A DNA stretch of 64,000 nucleotides from an uncultured Johnsonella sp. (GTDB taxonomy: Bacteria; Bacillota; Clostridia; Lachnospirales; Lachnospiraceae): positions 42,928-106,927 of the forward strand of contig CALBCM010000031.1 in NCBI GenBank assembly GCA_937927235.1, in the 5' to 3' direction. The notes beneath the pieces were generated by a model. That model had not been told where the DNA came from and did no database searches. It saw only the letters and a program-made list of their open reading frames with translations. A program made the position numbers and the translations under genes. Shown here piece after piece: positions 17,077 to 26,677 of this stretch (positions within the stretch are counted from its first letter, which is position 1; each line of letters opens with the position of its first letter).

Positions 17077-18990
17077 TTATGCATCTATTACAGCTTCCTC
17101 TGCATGACTGTAAATAAACTCCCTTCTTGGAGCCACCTCAGAGCCCATTAATAACTGGGTCAGCTCACCGGCAAGTCTTGCATCCTCTATTTCTACTCTT
17201 TTAAGCACGCGCCTTTCAGGGTCGAGAGTGGTTTCCCAAAGCTGAGAAGCATCCATTTCTCCAAGTCCCTTATACCTTTGCAGAGTAAAATCCTTATGCT
17301 TTTTCTTATACTGTTCAAGCTCCTTATCATTATACAGGTACTTCGCTTCTCCTTTTTTGGGGATCGCCTTATATAAAGGAGGCATCGCTATGTAGACATG
17401 CCCGTCATAAATAAGCTCGGGCATAAATCTATATAAAAAGGTAAGCAGCAAGGTATCTATATGGCTTCCGTCGACATCGGCATCCGTCATGAGAATCACC
17501 TTATCATACCTAAGCTTGGCAATATCAAAATCATTGCCGTAGCCTTCTGAAAATCCGCAGCCAAAAGCATTAATCATAGTTCTTATCTCGGCATTTGCAA
17601 GCACCTTGTCAATCGAAGCCTTTTCAACATTAAGGATTTTGCCCCTTATGGGAAGGATTGCCTGATATTTTCTGTTTCTTGCAGTTTTAGCGGAGCCTCC
17701 CGCCGAATCTCCCTCAACTATAAATATTTCACATTTTTGAGGGTCTCTCGCTTCACAGTTAGCAAGCTTTCCATTTGAATCAAATGAAAACTTGGATTTA
17801 GATAAAAGATTTGTCTTTGCTTTTTCCTCAGCCTTGCGTATTCTGGCGGATTTTTCTGCACAGCTTATAATTGCTTTAAGAATTTCCAGATTCCTGTCAA
17901 AATACCTTGTCAGATATTCACCTGTGATATTGCTTACCGCTCTGGCTGCATCGGCATTGGCAAGCTTGGTTTTGGTCTGCCCCTCAAACATAGGGTCGGG
18001 ATGCTTGACGGAAATCAGTGCAGTCATGCCGTTTCTGGTATCCGGACCTGTAAAGTTGGAATCCTTTTCCTTTAAAATCGCAAGCTCTCTCGCATAGGAA
18101 TTAATAAGCTGAGTAAACCTCGTCTTAAAGCCTACTATATGAGAGCCTCCCTCCTGAGTAAATATATTATTGCAAAAGCCGAGTATATTTTCCTCAAAGG
18201 CATCAACAAACTGTATACAAATTTCAGCCTCTACTCCCTCTGCTTTTCCTGCAAAGTAAACAGGTGCATGTACCGCCTCCCTGCCTTTATTAAGGTCCCT
18301 GATATAGGCGGTAAGACCCTCAGGCTCATGATATTCAATTCTTTCTTCTTCTCCCTCTCTCTTATTTTCATATATTATAATAAGTCCGGGATTTAAGTAG
18401 GCACTTTCATGTATCCTTGATTTAAGCCAGTCCGCTCTGAACTTTATTTTTTCAAAGATTTCATCATCAGGCAGAAAATTGATGCTTGTTCCTGTATGCC
18501 GGCTCTTGCCAATTTGAGGAAGCAGCCCTTCAATTAATTCTGTAGTCGGGATACCCCTTTTATAAGTATCTTGATATATAAATCCGTTTCTTGAAATTTT
18601 TACGATAAATTTTGAAGAAAGAGCATTTACCACTGAAGAGCCTACACCGTGAAGCCCTCCGCTGGTTTTATAAGCCTCACTGTCAAACTTACCTCCGGCA
18701 TGTAAAGTAGAAAGCACTATCCTCGCTGCACAAATTCCTTTTTTATGCCGCTCGACAGGTATACCCCTTCCGTTATCCTCTACAGTGCATGAGCCGTCTC
18801 CTTCAAGAGTAACTCTGATTTCACTGCAATAGCCTGCAAGATGCTCATCAATAGAATTGTCCATTATCTCATATATGAGGTGGTTAAGCCCCTTTGCTCC
18901 TACACCTCCTATATACATTCCGGGACGTTTGCGCACCGCTTCAAGTCCCTCCAATACATTTATACTATCCGCATCGTATGGCTTAGCCAT
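17077..18990 (-). CDS. parE: Topoisomerase IV subunit B
   Basis: This 637-residue ATPase subunit pairs with the following parC. It has the GHKL fold: MDNSIDEHLAGYC, VEDNGRGIPV, GGLHGVGSSVVNALS. Then comes the transducer, and the TOPRIM region EGDSAGGSAKTARNRKYQAI with DADVDGSHI. The C-terminus has RYKGLGEMDA. Gyrase B and ParE are close in sequence, so the ParE name rests on the adjacent GyrA-box-less subunit. Start ATG 18990 has GGAGG upstream. Confidence 0.87.
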   Translation of the reverse strand: MAKPYDADSINVLEGLEAVRKRPGMYIGGVGAKGLNHLIYEIMDNSIDEHLAGYCSEIRVTLEGDGSCTVEDNGRGIPVERHKKGICAARIVLSTLHAGGKFDSEAYKTSGGLHGVGSSVVNALSSKFIVKISRNGFIYQDTYKRGIPTTELIEGLLPQIGKSRHTGTSINFLPDDEIFEKIKFRADWLKSRIHESAYLNPGLIIIYENKREGEEERIEYHEPEGLTAYIRDLNKGREAVHAPVYFAGKAEGVEAEICIQFVDAFEENILGFCNNIFTQEGGSHIVGFKTRFTQLINSYARELAILKEKDSNFTGPDTRNGMTALISVKHPDPMFEGQTKTKLANADAARAVSNITGEYLTRYFDRNLEILKAIISCAEKSARIRKAEEKAKTNLLSKSKFSFDSNGKLANCEARDPQKCEIFIVEGDSAGGSAKTARNRKYQAILPIRGKILNVEKASIDKVLANAEIRTMINAFGCGFSEGYGNDFDIAKLRYDKVILMTDADVDGSHIDTLLLTFLYRFMPELIYDGHVYIAMPPLYKAIPKKGEAKYLYNDKELEQYKKKHKDFTLQRYKGLGEMDASQLWETTLDPERRVLKRVEIEDARLAGELTQLLMGSEVAPRREFIYSHAEEAVIDA

Positions 18991-19013
18991 TAAAAACCTC
19001 CATTTTTTGATTT

Positions 19014-19054
19014 ACAAAAAGCAAGGCATATTATAAACAATATAATATGCCTTG
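19014..19054 (-). terminator. Terminator of the MacAB-like operon
   Basis: A perfect 14-base-pair stem (19022-19035 with 19041-19054) with a 5-base loop is followed on the minus strand by CTTTTTG. It lies 45 bases after the permease stop. Confidence 0.8.
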
Positions 19055-19098
19055 ACAAGTGTCTTCTCTATTACAATATCAAACAAGTGCAGTCATCC

Positions 19099-20322
19099 TT
19101 ATTCATATCTTAAGCATTCAATAGGATCCCTTTTTGCCGCCTTTTGTGCAGGATAAATTCCAAAAAATATTCCGACAAGCGCAGAAAATCCTACTGCCAG
19201 CACTACTACAAAGGGCTTAATCACCACGCTTTGATTCAGCAAAAGCCCGGCAAGCGTCATCCCTCCGGCTGCTATAATTATGCCTATAATGCCGCCTACA
19301 GCAGAAAGCACCGCAGACTCAATTAAAAACTGTGTCAGGATATCTCCCGTAGTTGCACCGAGCGCCTTTCTGGTACCTATCTCTCTGGTTCTTTCGGTTA
19401 CGGATACAAGCATGATATTCATAATTCCTATACCTCCTACCAAAAGAGAGATAGCCGCAATTCCTCCCATTCCTATGGATACGGCGCCTAGGAAGCCGTC
19501 AACCTGCCCCATTTCCTTTCCGACATCAGCAAGGTAGTAGTCTTCTGTATTCCTGCCTTTAGTTTTTGCTATATACTCAAGAAATTCATTATTAAATTTG
19601 GCAAGCCTTGCACCTCTGAAGCTTGTATCTGCAAAAATTCTAAGGCTTGCTGCTGCATTTCCCTCAGCTTCATAAAATAAAGTCGTGGGTATGTAAGCAT
19701 TTAAAATCTGGCTGTTTCCCATAAAAACCTTTTGCAGCGGAGACAGTTCCTGACGGTAAATTCCTACTACCAGAAATTCACTTAATACGCCGTTAAACTT
19801 CTCTCTAAAGGTTTTCCCCACCGCATCCTCAGTGCCAAACATCTTAAGAGCTGCCGTATCCTCAACTACTGCCACGTATCTTTGCTGATTCATATCACTG
19901 GGCACAAAAAATCTGCCATAGATGATTTTGAAGCTCTGAAAGTCGATAAAATTATAATCTGCTCCATTTAAATTTACTTTATTAATCCCAAGCTTTGTCT
20001 TAACATCGCCACTTGTCGAGCTGTTAGTATCTATGTAAGCAAGCTGGCTTCCAAATACCTGTTTATACTTCTCAATATCTTCCTTTGTAAAAAAGTCGCT
20101 TTCGCGCGCTCCCCCGTCTTCTTGTATGTTGGGATAAACAAATGCCTGTGTTGCTCCGACATTCTCATAAATACTTGACACCATCTTTCTTACTGTATCT
20201 CCTATTGCAGTAATTGCAATCACGGAGCCTATTCCTATTATAATCCCGAGCATTGTTAAAAATGAACGCAGTTTATTGGCTACAAGTGCTGAAAGTGCCA
20301 TTTTAAGATTTTCTATGACCAT
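19099..20322 (-). CDS. MacB-type ABC transporter permease
   Basis: This 407-residue membrane protein starts MVIENLKMALSALVANKLRSFLTMLGIIIGI, the usual first transmembrane segment of FtsX/MacB permeases. A large extracytoplasmic MacB-like domain follows (about residues 50-270), then three C-terminal membrane segments with SVTERTREIGTRKALGAT and a final KRDPIECLRYE. It forms an exporter with the ATPase and adaptor encoded upstream. The substrate may be a peptide, lipid or drug and is unknown. Ribosome binding site AAGGAGG, 6 bases from ATG; 9 bases from the ATPase stop. Confidence 0.9.
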   Translation of the reverse strand: MVIENLKMALSALVANKLRSFLTMLGIIIGIGSVIAITAIGDTVRKMVSSIYENVGATQAFVYPNIQEDGGARESDFFTKEDIEKYKQVFGSQLAYIDTNSSTSGDVKTKLGINKVNLNGADYNFIDFQSFKIIYGRFFVPSDMNQQRYVAVVEDTAALKMFGTEDAVGKTFREKFNGVLSEFLVVGIYRQELSPLQKVFMGNSQILNAYIPTTLFYEAEGNAAASLRIFADTSFRGARLAKFNNEFLEYIAKTKGRNTEDYYLADVGKEMGQVDGFLGAVSIGMGGIAAISLLVGGIGIMNIMLVSVTERTREIGTRKALGATTGDILTQFLIESAVLSAVGGIIGIIIAAGGMTLAGLLLNQSVVIKPFVVVLAVGFSALVGIFFGIYPAQKAAKRDPIECLRYE

Positions 20323-20331
20323 ATAACCTCC

Positions 20332-21066
20332 TTAACTCTTCCTCTCGCCTAAGCCCATATTATCGCTTATAGGAGTGGGATTTCCATTGATTCGGTCGCT
20401 TTCCAGCACGCCGTCCTTAAAGGTAATAATTCTATGTGTGTAGGCTGCTATATTATCCTCATGGGTTACTACGACTACAGTGGAGCCGTTTTGATGAAGC
20501 TTGGCAAAAAGCTCCATGATTTCCACTGAAGCCTGAGAATCAAGGTTTCCCGTAGGCTCATCTGCAAGTATTAAGGGAGGGTCGTTTGCAAGCGCCCTGG
20601 CTATAGCTACTCTCTGCCTTTGTCCGCCTGAAAGCTCATTAGGCTCATGGTTGATTCTTGCCCCCAGACCGACCATCTCAAGCAGCTCTACAGCTCTGAT
20701 TCTTCTCTTGGCAGGTTTAATCTTGGCATAGGTCATAGGCACTTCAACATTTTTTAATATAGTCATACGGCTGATAAGATTAAATGACTGGAATACAAAG
20801 CCTATTTTCTGATTTCTTACCCTGCTTAATTCATCCTGACTCATATCTGCAACATCTATGCCGTCAAGATAATAATGTCCGAGTGTGGGTCTGTCAAGAC
20901 AGCCAAGTATATTTAAAAGCGTAGATTTTCCCGAGCCTGAATGTCCCATTATGGCAACAAACTCTCCATGCTTAACACTTAAATTTATCTGGTTAAGTCC
21001 AAGTACCTTGATTGCTCCGGTATCATAGATTTTAACCAAATCTTCAAGCAGTATTATTTCATCCAT
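20332..21066 (-). CDS. MacB/LolD-type ABC transporter ATP-binding protein
   Basis: This 244-residue ATPase has Walker A GHSGSGKSTLLNI, the Q-loop VFQSFNLI, signature LSGGQRQRVAIARAL and Walker B LILADEPTGNLD. ANDPP-LILADEPTGNLDS is typical of the MacB/LolD group that powers FtsX-like permeases. The C-terminus reads KDGVLESD. It is 50 bases after the adaptor gene and drives the exporter with the permease. Confidence 0.93.
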   Translation of the reverse strand: MDEIILLEDLVKIYDTGAIKVLGLNQINLSVKHGEFVAIMGHSGSGKSTLLNILGCLDRPTLGHYYLDGIDVADMSQDELSRVRNQKIGFVFQSFNLISRMTILKNVEVPMTYAKIKPAKRRIRAVELLEMVGLGARINHEPNELSGGQRQRVAIARALANDPPLILADEPTGNLDSQASVEIMELFAKLHQNGSTVVVVTHEDNIAAYTHRIITFKDGVLESDRINGNPTPISDNMGLGERKS

Positions 21067-21116
21067 AATATCTGTACCAAGCTTATCCTTTCTATACTTT
21101 ATATTTATATCGGATT

Positions 21117-22523
21117 TTACTGGGATTCACCTGAGCCGGCTTCACCGGCGGTCTGTTCTTGTGAAACACCCTTCGGCAAAGCATTTGCAGACATATAATC
21201 TACCTCTGTGCCCTCGGCAAGCATAGGGTCATATTTAGACATATATCTTAAAGGCTTTGAAGAATCAAGATTCTCCACCGATTCATCTAAAAGCTCAAGA
21301 TTCACTTCTCCTTCAATTCCGGTTTTAACCGGTACTATATTAATGATTCCCCTGCCGTTTCCCGTTTCTTTAATAAACTGCATTACACTCTGTCCGGTAC
21401 CGTCATCTCCTACTGCGCCTATAGGCACAGCGTATACATCATCCTTTTCCTGTATAATAATATTTGCCTTGGCACTTATTCCTGAAATAAGGCTGCTGCT
21501 GTCTTTTATATTTACCTTTACCGGAATAACTCTTTCAGCTGAAGCTGAGCCTTGCTTTATCTCTCCTGAGGGACTTATTTTTTCAACCTCACCCTCTACA
21601 GTATTTCCGCTTCCAAGCATATCCGCAGAAATTTCGACCTTCTGGCCTATCTTGATTTTCCCTATATTATACTCGCTTACTGCAAGGTTCAGCTGGAGCT
21701 TGTCTAGCTTTTCAATAGTAATAAGTGTGGGATTATTGTCAACTGCCTGGTCAGCAAATCTTCCTACCTTGGCATAAACTCTGGTGACAGTACCGCTTAT
21801 AGGTGCAATAAGGGTAGCACTTTCAAGCTGCTTTTCAAGCCTTTCAACCTCAAGCTTGGCATTATTGATTTGAATATCATAGGATTCACCGGGATCTATT
21901 TTTCCGTTTTTGGTTTTAAACTGTGAAAGCTCACTTCTTGCACTGTTCAGCGCATTTGCAGCGGCATCAAGCTCCGACTGAGGAATTGCACCTGCTGCCG
22001 CAAGCTCCGCTTTTCTATTGTATTCACCTTGTGCAGCACTTACCGCCTGTGCAGCTTTATTATATCCGCTCTGATCGTTCTTAATCTTTTCTGTCTTATT
22101 AGCTACTGCAAGGTCGTATTGTCCCTTTGCGGTTTCTACCCTGTTTAAAAGCTCCTCGGTGTCTATTCTTGCAAGGACAGTTTCATTTTCTACCACCTCA
22201 TCGCCTTCTTTAACATTGATTTCCGTTATTTTAGCATGTATTCCGGAGGTTATAGTGACACTGTCAGTACCCTCAACCGGACCTGTAACGCTGACGGAAT
22301 CCTCAATATGCCCTCTTTCAAGTACAGAAGATTCAACCGGAACCGCCGCCGACCTTCTCCCTCCCAGAAGTTGAGAAGCAACAAAAAAGGCTATAAGCAC
22401 GATAACTGCTAAAATCAGAACTATCTTAAATTTCCCAAGCTTAAATCTTTTCTTTTTATGCCCTCCGGAATTATCATTCTCACTCATAATCTTTGCAATT
22501 TCGGACTCCACATTTGTGCCCAT
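21117..22523 (-). CDS. MacA-like membrane-fusion/adaptor protein
   Basis: About 468 residues. A cytoplasmic Lys-rich start precedes one membrane segment (VLILAVIVLIAFFVASQLL, residues about 35-53). A biotinyl-lipoyl-like beta region (AKITEINVKEGDEVVENETVLARID), a coiled-coil hairpin (VETAKGQYDL to LNSARSELSQF), a second lipoyl half (TLIAPISGTVTRVYAKVG) and a beta-barrel follow. It belongs to the HlyD/RND-adaptor family used with MacB-like exporters in Gram-positives. The frame opens at 22553, but GAGGAGG is 8 bases before the ATG at 22523, so that is the start. A Gly/Ser-rich tail ends the protein. Confidence 0.9.
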   Translation of the reverse strand: MGTNVESEIAKIMSENDNSGGHKKKRFKLGKFKIVLILAVIVLIAFFVASQLLGGRRSAAVPVESSVLERGHIEDSVSVTGPVEGTDSVTITSGIHAKITEINVKEGDEVVENETVLARIDTEELLNRVETAKGQYDLAVANKTEKIKNDQSGYNKAAQAVSAAQGEYNRKAELAAAGAIPQSELDAAANALNSARSELSQFKTKNGKIDPGESYDIQINNAKLEVERLEKQLESATLIAPISGTVTRVYAKVGRFADQAVDNNPTLITIEKLDKLQLNLAVSEYNIGKIKIGQKVEISADMLGSGNTVEGEVEKISPSGEIKQGSASAERVIPVKVNIKDSSSLISGISAKANIIIQEKDDVYAVPIGAVGDDGTGQSVMQFIKETGNGRGIINIVPVKTGIEGEVNLELLDESVENLDSSKPLRYMSKYDPMLAEGTEVDYMSANALPKGVSQEQTAGEAGSGESQ

Positions 22524-22748
22524 GTTTATAACCTCCTCAGTTAATATTTTCAAAATAAAACTCCTATTTCAGCTTTACCTTCAATTAAATTATAAAACTT
22601 ATTGTTAAGAAAAGGTTAAAAACAATAACGCTTTATAACTGGATAACTATACTCTGAAATTCTACCACCATCTAGTCTATAAAAAAATAGCTATAAATTT
22701 AATAATAATTTAATAAACTATTACAATATATCCAGATTTTTATAAAAA

Positions 22749-23009
22749 TTATTGGTAGATAATCATACCTCCATTATTTCTAAAGCCTGAATTCCACATT
22801 TTTTTAAAGGAATAATATCGCCAGTGGCTATAGGTCGCCACCTTAACATATAGCTCCGCTTCACGCTCCTCATAGCCCACAATCATGAACCAATGCCATA
22901 AAAGCGGCTTAAATTCAATATCGTTATGGATTAAAAGCAAAACCAAAAACCAGTCCTGATTTCCTCCATACGAATTTCCTATATAAAAATAATTAAGCTC
23001 TTTCTTCAT
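22749..23009 (-). CDS. Small protein, perhaps an internally deleted peptidase-like protein
   Basis: This 86-residue protein begins YFYIGNSYGGNQDWF and then passes to LLLIHNDIEFKPLLWHWFMIVGYEE and a C-terminus FKKMWNSGFRNNGGMIIY. I recall longer Clostridia proteins (about 230 residues, papain- or C39-like in look) that have both end motifs with a GGCAA.TACD segment between; here the middle is missing. This is from memory and is not a proven family call. The ATG overlaps the TGA of the HEAT-repeat gene (ATGA), so it is translated with it. It may be a functional small protein or a decayed one. Confidence 0.6.
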   Translation of the reverse strand: MKKELNYFYIGNSYGGNQDWFLVLLLIHNDIEFKPLLWHWFMIVGYEEREAELYVKVATYSHWRYYSFKKMWNSGFRNNGGMIIYQ

Positions 23010-24919
23010 AAATTTAATACATCATCTATCTTATAATTGCTCTTAAGCTTTTCACTCCATTCCCGCCAGGCGGCTCTGTAGCTTGTATAAACCCCTTTCC
23101 CTTTCTCCAGCAATATATCAAGCTCAGCTGCCAGTTCCTGAGGCTCTAAGGGCAGCTCTTTCAATAAAGATTTTACATAATAAGAGGTGGCGGTTCTGGA
23201 GTTTTTGCTTACATTAAGACTTGAGAGTATTCCCCTATAGTCTTTCCAGCCGCAGCGCTTGAGCATGCGTATATCTTCAGGGGTGGGCTGTCTTTGCGAA
23301 ATACGCTTATAAAAATAACTGCCGTACTTCGCTTTAAGCTCCTCATATTCTGGGTTATATAACAGCGCAATCACTTCGTCATAAGAATTTGTATACCTTA
23401 TCCAATCTCCCTTGTATTTATCAACCTTTTTATAATTAAGCAGGACATCATACCAGCGTATATCAAGGTTTTCAAAAATAACTCTTTCAAGCTTTTGCCC
23501 GTAAGAATAAAAGTTCATATTGCCAAGAATATAGCACTTTCTTTTTTCATCATAGCGCAGTCTTAAAAAGCTGTTTAAAATACCAGTTTCATTGTGTTTA
23601 AAAGCAATAACATTATTTACAATGGATTTATTAAAATACTCCTCATACCTTTCATATACCGTATTTGCAGACAGAGTCAGCAAATCGGCACAGAAAACGT
23701 TTTCAAGACAGGCATCCTTATGCTGCTCAAAAAGCCTTTTTGCCGTACTGAAAAATACCTCATCCGGATTCATAAGCAGGGAGATTTTTAATACATTATT
23801 TACAGTTTCCGGTATAAACTTATAGGCTCTTAAAGCACATTCGGCAATTTCCTGCACAGCCTTTCCTCTTGAAGCACACCATAAATTCTCCAAAGCATTT
23901 ATATCCTTTTTCTTTTCCTCTGCTGCTTCTTTATCTAAAGCTTCTTTAATCGGATTTTTATAATTTTCCAGTTTTTCAAGCCGGCTTTTAATTGCCTGTG
24001 CTAAAAGTTCTCCTACCCAGCTTTGGGTCGAATTAAATAAAAGCTCGGATAAGGCTTCGGGTTTCTTTGAAAGTGCCTGCTCCCAGGCTTTTATCGCACC
24101 CTCTCCCTCCATGCATGAAAGCGAGGACAGAGCCGCTTCCCTACATTTTCCTCTCTCGGTCTTAACAAGCCCTATTAAAAATTCTTCATTTTCAGGCTCA
24201 GCTCCCAGTGCATAGATAGCCGCCTCCCGCACTTCCTTCGAGGCTTCGTCATCTTCAATGAGAGATCTATAAAAATCATTTTCCTGATTCTTGGCTAATG
24301 AAGCAATAATCTCCACCCTCCTTGCCATTTCTTTTTTGCCCTTAGCATCAAATCCCCTTTTCAGCAGCGGACATACACTCTTATCTTCCTTTTTAAGCCA
24401 TTCCTCTGCCAGCTGAGAGATTTCACTGTAGCTGTCGCCAAGTGCATATATAAGCCAGTATTTCATTCGGAAATCTTCAAATATCTCCGGCTCATTTTTA
24501 TAGGCTTCGGAAATGACCGCATACCTGCCGCCGCCTTGGGAGGAAAAAGCTTCAATCACAGGCTTTAAGCGGCTATAAGGGAGCTGCTTAAAGACTTCAC
24601 CGCTGTTTAACGAAGTATCAATTTCCACAATACTGTCTTTTTCATCCTGAGTATATAAGCTTCCCTGTGTGCAAAGCAGCGCATCAAGCAGCGCAAGAGT
24701 ATCAAGCAGCTGACTGGCAGCTTCCGAGCTGTTTTTGCTGCCCTCGAGCAGCTTTAAGCTCATTGAATAAATCTGTTTAAATACCGGATTTAGATTGGTA
24801 TAGGCTTCTATTTTATCCACTGCACGTTTCAGCCTGAAATCCTCACCTAAAAGTCCGAGTCCGGCTATAGCAGAATCCTCCAGCCTGTCACGCAGTTCAT
24901 ATAAGGCTTCTAAATTCAT
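23006..24919 (-). CDS. HEAT-repeat protein in SWIM operon
   Basis: This 637-residue all-alpha protein has no catalytic motif I can see. HEAT-like helical repeats are visible at about residues 180-310 (for example SKEVREAAIYALGAEPENEEFLIGL and GKCREAALSSLSCMEGEG). A C-terminal half is unlike repeats, with GDWIRYTNSYDEVIALLYNPEYEELKAKYG. No signal peptide, so cytoplasmic. It starts 11 bases after the SWIM gene stop with a strong AAGGAGGAGG and overlaps the next gene by 4 bases. HEAT proteins of this kind travel with SWIM zinc-finger proteins and often with MoxR ATPases and VWA proteins; the latter two are not in this window. Confidence 0.8.
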   Translation of the reverse strand: MNLEALYELRDRLEDSAIAGLGLLGEDFRLKRAVDKIEAYTNLNPVFKQIYSMSLKLLEGSKNSSEAASQLLDTLALLDALLCTQGSLYTQDEKDSIVEIDTSLNSGEVFKQLPYSRLKPVIEAFSSQGGGRYAVISEAYKNEPEIFEDFRMKYWLIYALGDSYSEISQLAEEWLKKEDKSVCPLLKRGFDAKGKKEMARRVEIIASLAKNQENDFYRSLIEDDEASKEVREAAIYALGAEPENEEFLIGLVKTERGKCREAALSSLSCMEGEGAIKAWEQALSKKPEALSELLFNSTQSWVGELLAQAIKSRLEKLENYKNPIKEALDKEAAEEKKKDINALENLWCASRGKAVQEIAECALRAYKFIPETVNNVLKISLLMNPDEVFFSTAKRLFEQHKDACLENVFCADLLTLSANTVYERYEEYFNKSIVNNVIAFKHNETGILNSFLRLRYDEKRKCYILGNMNFYSYGQKLERVIFENLDIRWYDVLLNYKKVDKYKGDWIRYTNSYDEVIALLYNPEYEELKAKYGSYFYKRISQRQPTPEDIRMLKRCGWKDYRGILSSLNVSKNSRTATSYYVKSLLKELPLEPQELAAELDILLEKGKGVYTSYRAAWREWSEKLKSNYKIDDVLNL

Positions 24920-24930
24920 TTTCCTCCTCC

Positions 24931-26394
24931 TTAATATTCAAGTCTTAAAATTCCCTTGTCAGTGATTATACTGCAGGGCTGCATATACATCTGTCTATTC
25001 TCATTGTCATAAGCAATCTTTCCAAATATCACCTGATTATTTAAAAACCTTTTATCAGGAAGAAGATAAAGCGAATTTAGGGCATTGCCTGCCTCGTCTT
25101 CAGCTTTAAGCTCAAGCAGCTTTTTATTTGCATCTTCAAGCACAGTCCTCATGCTGCCGTCACTTTTTTTAATTGATATAATCCTTGCAAACCGTACACA
25201 AACCGCCACTTCATTATCTGACAAAATATTTTTAATTTCATTTTTAACCGCTTTTACTGCGCTGTCTATGTCTTTGTAAGCATGATTTTTGATAAGTAAA
25301 AACTGCTCAGTCTTAATTTCACCAAACTTTGCACTTTCCCATCTGATACGCTTGTTTATCCCGCCCGGATAATAGCTTAAAACAGGAATATTAAGTAGCG
25401 CAAAGCATGAATCCTCCTGTTTAACATATTTAAGTGCCTTTACCGGTCTGTAATTTGCCGTAAAGGATACCTCTCCGCTTTCAAGCTCTATCCAGTAAGC
25501 CTTGTCTATAAATTCACCCCTTGCCCTGTCAAAAATTTCTTCAAATGAGAGCTGAATTATTTCGGCATTTTCTTTTTTTAAGCCAAGTGCATTTAGCTGC
25601 TCAAGCTTCCAGATGCCCCCGAGTCCCTCATATAATATATCTTCGGTACTTTCCTCAAGCTCATTTTCAAGCTTGTTTTTCAGATATTCAGCCGATTTTT
25701 TTTCAAGCGCTCTCAGCCTTTTTAATATTTCTACTGCATTGGTATAATGTATCTTATCACCGTCTTTATGGTAGCTTTCAATTTCAATTATTAACTTATT
25801 AAACAATACTCTGGGACCCGGCAGGTAATAATCTCCAAGCTGCTTTGAAAGCTCTCTGTAATCCTTTAAGGATACACTTCCCATAGCAGCCAGCCCGGTA
25901 CTCATAAGCTGAGCCACTAATTTCCTAATCAGCTCAAGTCCTTCAAGCTGTTTTTTGATTTTTTTAGTTTTCGCAGCTTTGGAAACCGATTTAGCCGCCG
26001 ATTTTTTTGCAGAGCCTGAATCGGCTTCGGTGCTTTCTTTTTTCAGCTGTCTGGCTTCCAGTTTCTGTCTTTTTTGCAAAATATCTTCAGGCAGGGAAAT
26101 GATTTCAAAATCAGCTCCTGAATTTATTTCGAGCAAAAGCGCAATGCTGTGCTTGCAGGGCAGCTGCCGGCTTGGGCAGCTGCATCTGAACACAGGATTG
26201 GCTTCATTGATAAAATCTGCGGACACAGTGTAATTTGACTTGCCGCTGCCCTTACACTCACCCATATAAAAGGAATCATCTTCCGCTCTCATTCTCTTAA
26301 CAAAAGCTTTGCTTGAACATATCTTCTTAGCATTTGCCAATGCATTGGCATTAGGAGCAAATGCCAGAATCTGACTTTCATTAAATTTTTTCAT
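24931..26394 (-). CDS. SWIM zinc-finger protein
   Basis: This 487-residue cytoplasmic protein has a SWIM zinc finger near residues 68-88: FRCSCPSRQLPCKHSIAL (C-x-C-xn-C-x-H). A Lys/Ala/Ser-rich linker (about 115-145) follows, then a long C-terminal region with beta-rich segments (WIELESGEVSFTANYRP, LLNIPVLSYYPGG). Such proteins bind nucleic acid or proteins. Members next to HEAT-repeat and MoxR-VWA genes have been proposed as part of ternary stress or conflict systems. ATG start with only a weak ribosome binding site. It is first in the operon; the upstream neighbour is the tRNA terminator. Confidence 0.82.
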   Translation of the reverse strand: MKKFNESQILAFAPNANALANAKKICSSKAFVKRMRAEDDSFYMGECKGSGKSNYTVSADFINEANPVFRCSCPSRQLPCKHSIALLLEINSGADFEIISLPEDILQKRQKLEARQLKKESTEADSGSAKKSAAKSVSKAAKTKKIKKQLEGLELIRKLVAQLMSTGLAAMGSVSLKDYRELSKQLGDYYLPGPRVLFNKLIIEIESYHKDGDKIHYTNAVEILKRLRALEKKSAEYLKNKLENELEESTEDILYEGLGGIWKLEQLNALGLKKENAEIIQLSFEEIFDRARGEFIDKAYWIELESGEVSFTANYRPVKALKYVKQEDSCFALLNIPVLSYYPGGINKRIRWESAKFGEIKTEQFLLIKNHAYKDIDSAVKAVKNEIKNILSDNEVAVCVRFARIISIKKSDGSMRTVLEDANKKLLELKAEDEAGNALNSLYLLPDKRFLNNQVIFGKIAYDNENRQMYMQPCSIITDKGILRLEY

Positions 26395-26522
26395 CTTTAT
26401 TTATTCTCTATAAATAGTAAATTTATAATTTTCCTTTCATTAAATTATAATCTGAAAAGCAATTTGAGGTTTAATATAATCCCTGCCGCTTTAATAGTCA
26501 ACACAATTTTATAGATAAATTA

Positions 26523-26558
26523 TAAAAACCCCAAGCCTTATATCTAAGACTCGAGGTT
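26523..26558 (-). terminator. Terminator of the tRNA cluster
   Basis: On the minus strand a 14-base-pair stem (26545-26558 with 26527-26540, three G-U pairs) with a 4-base loop is followed by TTTTTATA. It lies 13 bases after the tRNA-Thr gene. Confidence 0.82.
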
Positions 26559-26570
26559 CACATTTACAAA

Positions 26571-26643
26571 AGCTCATGGCCGGACTCGAACCGGCGACCT
26601 ACTCATTACGAATGAGTTGCGCTACCAACTGCGCCACATAAGC
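26571..26643 (-). tRNA. tRNA-Thr(CGT)
   Basis: The minus strand folds into a full cloverleaf of 73 bases. The acceptor stem GCTTATG pairs with CATGAGC (one T-G), the D-arm GCGCAGTTGGTAGCGC is intact, and anticodon loop TTCGTAA gives anticodon CGT. The T-arm GCCGG-TTCGAGT-CCGGC is perfect. CCA is not encoded. It reads ACG only. Confidence 0.96.
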
Positions 26644-26677
26644 ATAAAATGCTCTGAGCATATGCCCAAAGCATTTA

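Noticed and set aside
14725..18990. DNA gyrase (gyrB-gyrA) instead of topoisomerase IV
   Set aside because: No GyrA box in the A subunit and a short C-terminal domain. The parE-parC name is kept, though the B subunit alone could not settle it.
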